Shown here piece after piece: positions 48,336-52,150 of a DNA stretch of 52,150 nt. The notes beneath the pieces are model-generated. The model was not told the DNA's origin and searched no databases. It was given only the letters and a program-made list of their open reading frames with translations. The DNA is from an uncultured Ruminiclostridium sp. (lineage in GTDB: Bacteria > Bacillota > Clostridia > Oscillospirales > Acutalibacteraceae), in NCBI GenBank assembly GCA_902490005.1, contig CABUCM010000018.1:1-52150 (forward strand), in the 5' to 3' direction. Every line of letters begins with the position of its first letter. Position 1 is the first letter of the stretch. A program made the translations under genes and the position numbers.

Positions 48336-50366
48336 TTATGCCTGAGGCAGCACAGACAACCACCGGTCCGGCTGCTCTGCCTGGGTCAAATTTTCGGTTC
48401 CTGCCGCCGGGATCCACGTGATATATTCAGTGCCCGCCATACCGGCGGTGGCAAAATCACATAAATACAATTCTTTTCCGCCGCCGAAGTCCGCCTTGAA
48501 GAGGACCACCGGCGCCGGCTCTGAAGGCACCACGGCGCTTTCCACCGGTTCCAGGGTCATAGAGGATATGTCATAGGCGTCCAGCTCCTCCAATTTCACG
48601 TTTTGGTTATACCGGGCGTCCAGGGCCAGGAGTAAGGGGCCGTAATAAACGGAAACCGTTCCGTCCCTGTTCTGTTCCCCCTGCCAGAAGTGCAGGGCCA
48701 TATCCAGGGTAAGCTCTATGGTATCGCCGTCTTTCCACTTCCGGTCGATGACGCAATAGGTCCCCGGCTGGGCGGGATAGGTCTCTTCTCCCGCCTTCAC
48801 GGCGGTGCTTTTCGACCAGGCGGGAATTCTAAGCCGCAGGGCAAAGGATTCCTCCTGCTCCAGGGAAAGGGAGATTTTCACATTCCCGCTGACCGGATAA
48901 TCGGTCTCCTGAGATAAGATCAAGTTCTTTCCGCCGGGGGTTTTCAGCGCGGCCTGTCCCGCGCCGTAATAATTGAGAGTGACGAAATCCGTATCAGCGG
49001 AGGCCGCCCATTTAGAAATCAGGCCAAAGCCGCAGGGGCCATTGACAGCGCAGCAGTTCAGCTCCGGGCTGCCGGGCTCCGACTGGAACACGATCTCATG
49101 GGACGACGCCAGCCGCACGCCGTTATCCGGTGTGTTGTAGGTATACCACCGGCCTGCTTTGTTCTGAGAGCCTAGCATCACGTTCAGGGTCGTGAGTTCC
49201 GCCTCGTCGGCGATTTTAGAATCATCCGTCAAGGCCAAGGCCCTGGCGGTAAGCTCCAGATAGGTCACGTTGGCGCAGGTTTCCACCGACCCCGCCACAT
49301 AAGGGGAGCCCAGGGCCTGTTCGTTCACCGTAGCGCCGCCGGTGTTCCGGCGGTCAGCCTCCCGCAGGCTGCTCCACAGATTCAAAAAGGCGGTTTTAAA
49401 ATTTTCATCCCCTGAGATTTCATAAATATCCGCCAGCCCCAGCACCGCGTGCATGGCTTCCCACCGGTTTTGGGACAAAGCGCTGAATGGGGTTCCGTCG
49501 ATTCCCTCCTGATAAAAATTTCCGTTACCGGAAAGCTGCCAGGCCGCCACAATATCGTTGACGAAATCCAAATACCTGGATTCCCCTGTTTTTCCATATA
49601 AATCCGCGAACACGGAGACAATGCTTAAATTCTTATCGGTCTCCCCCACTTCTTCCAGGGTGTGGCCGTTAGAGAAAAACGAGATCAGATAATCGGCGGC
49701 CTTCTGGGCGGTCTGAAACGCCGTTTCGTTTCCCGTTTGGCCATACCAGGCGAGCAGACCCCGGATAATATGGTAATGGTTCCACAAATCCCAGTTGGCT
49801 CCCTGGTTTTCCCTGCCGTTGATCTCATTTTCCACCTGGCCCAGCATCCGGTCGGTTTGGGAGAATACGCCTAAATACCCATCCTCCCCCTGGACGGAGG
49901 CCAGATCGCCTATCAGCTCCTCGCTGACCAGTTTCAGGTTCTCATCGTGGTTCAGCGCATAACTCAAAGCCGTGCTGTACAGGTATTTTCCAGGGAATTC
50001 CCCATACCAGGCCATTAAATCCAGGGAAAGGGAGGATTCCCTCTGCCGGAAAGCCTCGACCATGGTGGGATTGGTATAGTAGGCTGTGTACATCCACCGG
50101 TTCATCTGGTTGGCCATCCGCTCCCCCATAAGCCCGGAAAAACTCATGCCCAGCAGGCCGTTTTCCGGCTTCCGCTCCAGGCTGAAAACAGGGCTTTCCA
50201 GGGTGAGAGCGGTTTCCTCATAGGATTCGTAAAGCTCCGCGCGCTTTACGGAAGCGTCCTCCCGCTCCTGGTTTTGGCTTTCCGCGGCCTGCTGGCCGCA
50301 CCCTCCCAGTATCAGCGCCGCCGCCATGACGGCCAATATCTTAGACAGTTTCATTTGTAATTTCAT
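48336..50366 (-). CDS. GH127-type (DUF1680) glycoside hydrolase, lipoprotein
   Basis: A 676-residue GH127-like enzyme with a lipoprotein signal (LILGGC, Cys23). It keeps Glu362 and Cys364 (SVETCANVTYLEL), Cys438 and Cys439 (LNCCAVNGPCG) and candidate acid/base Glu349, plus the substrate-site WNHYHIIRG. It should remove terminal arabinofuranose-type residues at the cell surface. Closest in layout to the cytoplasmic paralogue at 43163. Start ATG 50366 follows AAAGGAG, 12 bases after the permease gene. Confidence 0.85.
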   Translation of the reverse strand: MKLQMKLSKILAVMAAALILGGCGQQAAESQNQEREDASVKRAELYESYEETALTLESPVFSLERKPENGLLGMSFSGLMGERMANQMNRWMYTAYYTNPTMVEAFRQRESSLSLDLMAWYGEFPGKYLYSTALSYALNHDENLKLVSEELIGDLASVQGEDGYLGVFSQTDRMLGQVENEINGRENQGANWDLWNHYHIIRGLLAWYGQTGNETAFQTAQKAADYLISFFSNGHTLEEVGETDKNLSIVSVFADLYGKTGESRYLDFVNDIVAAWQLSGNGNFYQEGIDGTPFSALSQNRWEAMHAVLGLADIYEISGDENFKTAFLNLWSSLREADRRNTGGATVNEQALGSPYVAGSVETCANVTYLELTARALALTDDSKIADEAELTTLNVMLGSQNKAGRWYTYNTPDNGVRLASSHEIVFQSEPGSPELNCCAVNGPCGFGLISKWAASADTDFVTLNYYGAGQAALKTPGGKNLILSQETDYPVSGNVKISLSLEQEESFALRLRIPAWSKSTAVKAGEETYPAQPGTYCVIDRKWKDGDTIELTLDMALHFWQGEQNRDGTVSVYYGPLLLALDARYNQNVKLEELDAYDISSMTLEPVESAVVPSEPAPVVLFKADFGGGKELYLCDFATAGMAGTEYITWIPAAGTENLTQAEQPDRWLSVLPQA

Positions 50367-50378
50367 TTAGCGACTCCT

Positions 50379-51218
50379 TTATCCCTTTAGTCCGCTCATA
50401 ACCATGCCGTTGATAAAATATTTTTGGCACACCATAAAGAGCAGCACCGCCGGCAGCGTCGTCATGAGCGCGCCCGCCATAACCACCCCATAATTGCTGG
50501 CCGCACTTCCGGTAAATTGCTGCATAGCCAAGGAAAGAGTGTATTTCTCGGGGCTGTATAAAATAATCAGCGGCCCCATAAAGTCGTTCCAGGTGCCCAG
50601 CACCGTGAACACGATAACCACCACCAGCGACGGCTTAATCAATGGGAGGATAATCTTCGCGTAGGTCCAGAAAAAGCCCGCTCCCTCAATACGGGCCGCC
50701 TCGTCCAGTGTGTTGGGGATCCCCATGATAAACTGGCGCAGCAGGAAAATATTGAACGCGCCGCCGCCGAAAAAGGCCGGCAGGATCAGCGGCACATAGG
50801 TATCCACTACGCCCAGGTAATTCCACATCATAAAGCCCGGGATCATGGTGACCGCTCCGGGGAGCATCATGGTGGCCAGCACCAGGGTGAACCAGAATTT
50901 CTTCAGCCGAAATTGAATCCGCGCGAAAGCATAAGCCGCCATACTGCTGGAAATCACCGTGCCCACCACCACCGGGATCATGATGGTAAAGGTGTTTTTC
51001 ATATACAGCAGAAAGGGAAAATCATCGGAAAAGATCGCCTGAAAATTTTCCCAATGAGGCGCGGGGCTCCACAGCAGCGGAGGCTGCTGGTAAATTTCCC
51101 GCAAATCCATCAGGGAGGTCCTCACCAGCCAAAAGAAGGGGAACAGGCATACCAAAGCGCCGATCCATAATAGAAGGGGCGGCAGAACGCGGGATAATCT
51201 AAATTTTTTCCGTCTCAT
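50379..51218 (-). CDS. Carbohydrate ABC transporter permease (MalG-like)
   Basis: A ~279-residue CUT1 permease with six membrane segments and the EAA loop NTLDEAARIEGAGFF; the end reads QKYFINGMVMSGLKG. I choose ATG 51218, which follows GAGGGAGGG; an in-frame ATG at 51251 would put that ribosome site inside the gene and overlap the upstream permease by 20 bases. Works with the MalF-like permease upstream and the binding protein at 45045. Confidence 0.92.
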   Translation of the reverse strand: MRRKKFRLSRVLPPLLLWIGALVCLFPFFWLVRTSLMDLREIYQQPPLLWSPAPHWENFQAIFSDDFPFLLYMKNTFTIMIPVVVGTVISSSMAAYAFARIQFRLKKFWFTLVLATMMLPGAVTMIPGFMMWNYLGVVDTYVPLILPAFFGGGAFNIFLLRQFIMGIPNTLDEAARIEGAGFFWTYAKIILPLIKPSLVVVIVFTVLGTWNDFMGPLIILYSPEKYTLSLAMQQFTGSAASNYGVVMAGALMTTLPAVLLFMVCQKYFINGMVMSGLKG

Positions 51219-51231
51219 CCTAAGCCCTCCC

Positions 51232-52150
51232 TCAATTGTCGCCCGACTCATAATACAGCCGGTTTTTAAAGAAACGGAACACCAGCAGAGAAATCAGCAC
51301 TACGATCACAAACAGCACCCACGCCATCGCGCACGCATAGCCCATCTGCTGGTCCCGGAAGGCCTTCAGGTACAGATAATAAGAGTAGAACAGGCTTCTG
51401 CCGTTAGGGCCTCCCCCGGTCATCAGCATGGCCTGAGTGAACACCTGAAGGGAACCGATAATGCTCATGAGGGTATTGAAGAAAATGATCGGCGACAGAT
51501 AAGGCACCGTTACCGCCCGGAATTTCGCCCAAGCGCCGCCGCCGTCAATGGCCACGGCCTCCTTCAAATTATTGGGAACCGACTGCAGGCCGGAAAGATA
51601 GATCACCATGGTGCCGCCGCAGGCCCACACGCTCATCAGCACCAAAGAGGGAATCACCGTGGTTTCTCCAGCCAACCAATCGCAGGGGGGCAGGCCCACC
51701 ATCTGCAAAACACTGTTGAAAAAGCCGTAATCCACATTAAACAGCCAGCCCCACAGCAGCGCCTGGGCCACCGCCGGAACGATGGTAGGCATATAATAAA
51801 CCGTCCTGAAAATCCCCTGGCCCTTAATATCCAGATTTAACAGCAGGGCGATTACCAGCGCCGTCAGGTTGCTGGCCACCACGGAAAGGATGGCAAAGTA
51901 AAAGGTGGCTTCCAGAGAACGGTAAAAATAGACATCCTCTGTAAACAAGGACTGGTAATTGGAGAAGCCCACAAACTCCCAGGCGCTTCGCATATCCCAG
52001 TTGCTAAAGCTGGCGGCAAAGCTGATGGCGATGGGGATAAAAGCAAAAAAGACCAGCCCTAATATCGCCGGGCCAGCGAATACATAGCCCGCCAGGTTCT
52101 CTTTTTTTCTCCAGCGGGCGGCCCCGCTTCCCTTACCGGCGGTGCTTTAC
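51232..52150 (-). CDS. Carbohydrate ABC transporter permease (MalF-like), 5' end unclear at the window edge
   Basis: A CUT1 permease, first of the pair. Coding likeness runs from the edge: RKKENLAGYVFAGPAI and GLVFFAFIPIAISF form the first membrane segment, and NNLKEAVAIDGGGAW is the EAA loop. In the reading frame a TAA lies at 52147-52149 and no ATG, GTG or TTG occurs between it and an internal ATG at 51993, which would drop the first membrane segment. The true start is therefore lost, shifted, or affected by an error near the edge (an A7 run is at about 52100). Confidence 0.8.

Noticed and set aside
1..52150. Mobile elements, phage genes and CRISPR arrays
   Set aside because: Searched by eye for transposase or integrase genes, long terminal repeats and regularly spaced repeats; none found.

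Overview
The window looks like chromosomal DNA of an endospore-forming, Gram-positive anaerobe of the class Clostridia, most likely a gut Oscillospirales-type organism. This is inferred from the sporulation genes (spoIIE, gpr, spoIIP, spoVAE), lipoprotein signal peptides followed by Ser/Glu-rich linkers, strong AGGAGG ribosome binding sites, moderately high GC, frequent TTG/GTG starts, and clostridial small families (DUF1540, DUF2812, DUF3048, CarD-like, TatD-linked radical SAM). No phage, IS element, CRISPR array, tRNA or rRNA gene was seen. Both edges cut through genes, and both edge genes look slightly abnormal at the cut.

Left block (1-10.8 kb): a divergent carbohydrate locus. On the minus strand lie a sugar-binding lipoprotein, two ABC permeases, a zinc-type dehydrogenase and a DUF5060/DUF4038-type glycoside hydrolase (cut by the edge). 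On the plus strand lie a two-subunit transketolase with the C-terminal half first, an RpiB/LacAB-type isomerase, a DeoR regulator, a PfkB sugar kinase and a UroD-like protein. Together they suggest uptake, oxidation or isomerisation, phosphorylation and two-carbon transfer of a pentose-like sugar. Apiose is one candidate, but this is inference.

Middle block (10.9-34.6 kb): housekeeping and sporulation. It holds a LURP-one-like protein, rlmD, azlCD, a DHHW lipoprotein, DUF1540, an HtrA-type protease, DUF3048, metG-tatD-radical SAM, a PadR/DUF2812 pair, spoIIE, a ComEC-like metallo-hydrolase, cca, gpr-spoIIP with two unknown membrane proteins, rpsT, a 50-residue membrane protein, spoVAE, a cyclase-family hydrolase and MTA/SAH nucleosidase.

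Right block (34.9-52.1 kb): a second sugar operon (FGGY kinase, class II aldolase, ROK regulator), a psicose/tagatose 3-epimerase-like protein, ferritin, a MATE exporter behind a structured leader, and a CarD-like protein. The window ends in a minus-strand operon of two permeases, two lipoprotein GH127-type enzymes, a binding lipoprotein and a third, apparently cytoplasmic GH127-type enzyme. This fits import and trimming of arabinofuranose-containing oligosaccharides.

The least explained features are a ~240-nt element present twice (23480-23721 and 38483-38730) that looks like a structured RNA, and the MATE leader (42070-42261), which carries a repeated 15-nt motif and a terminator-like hairpin just before the start codon.
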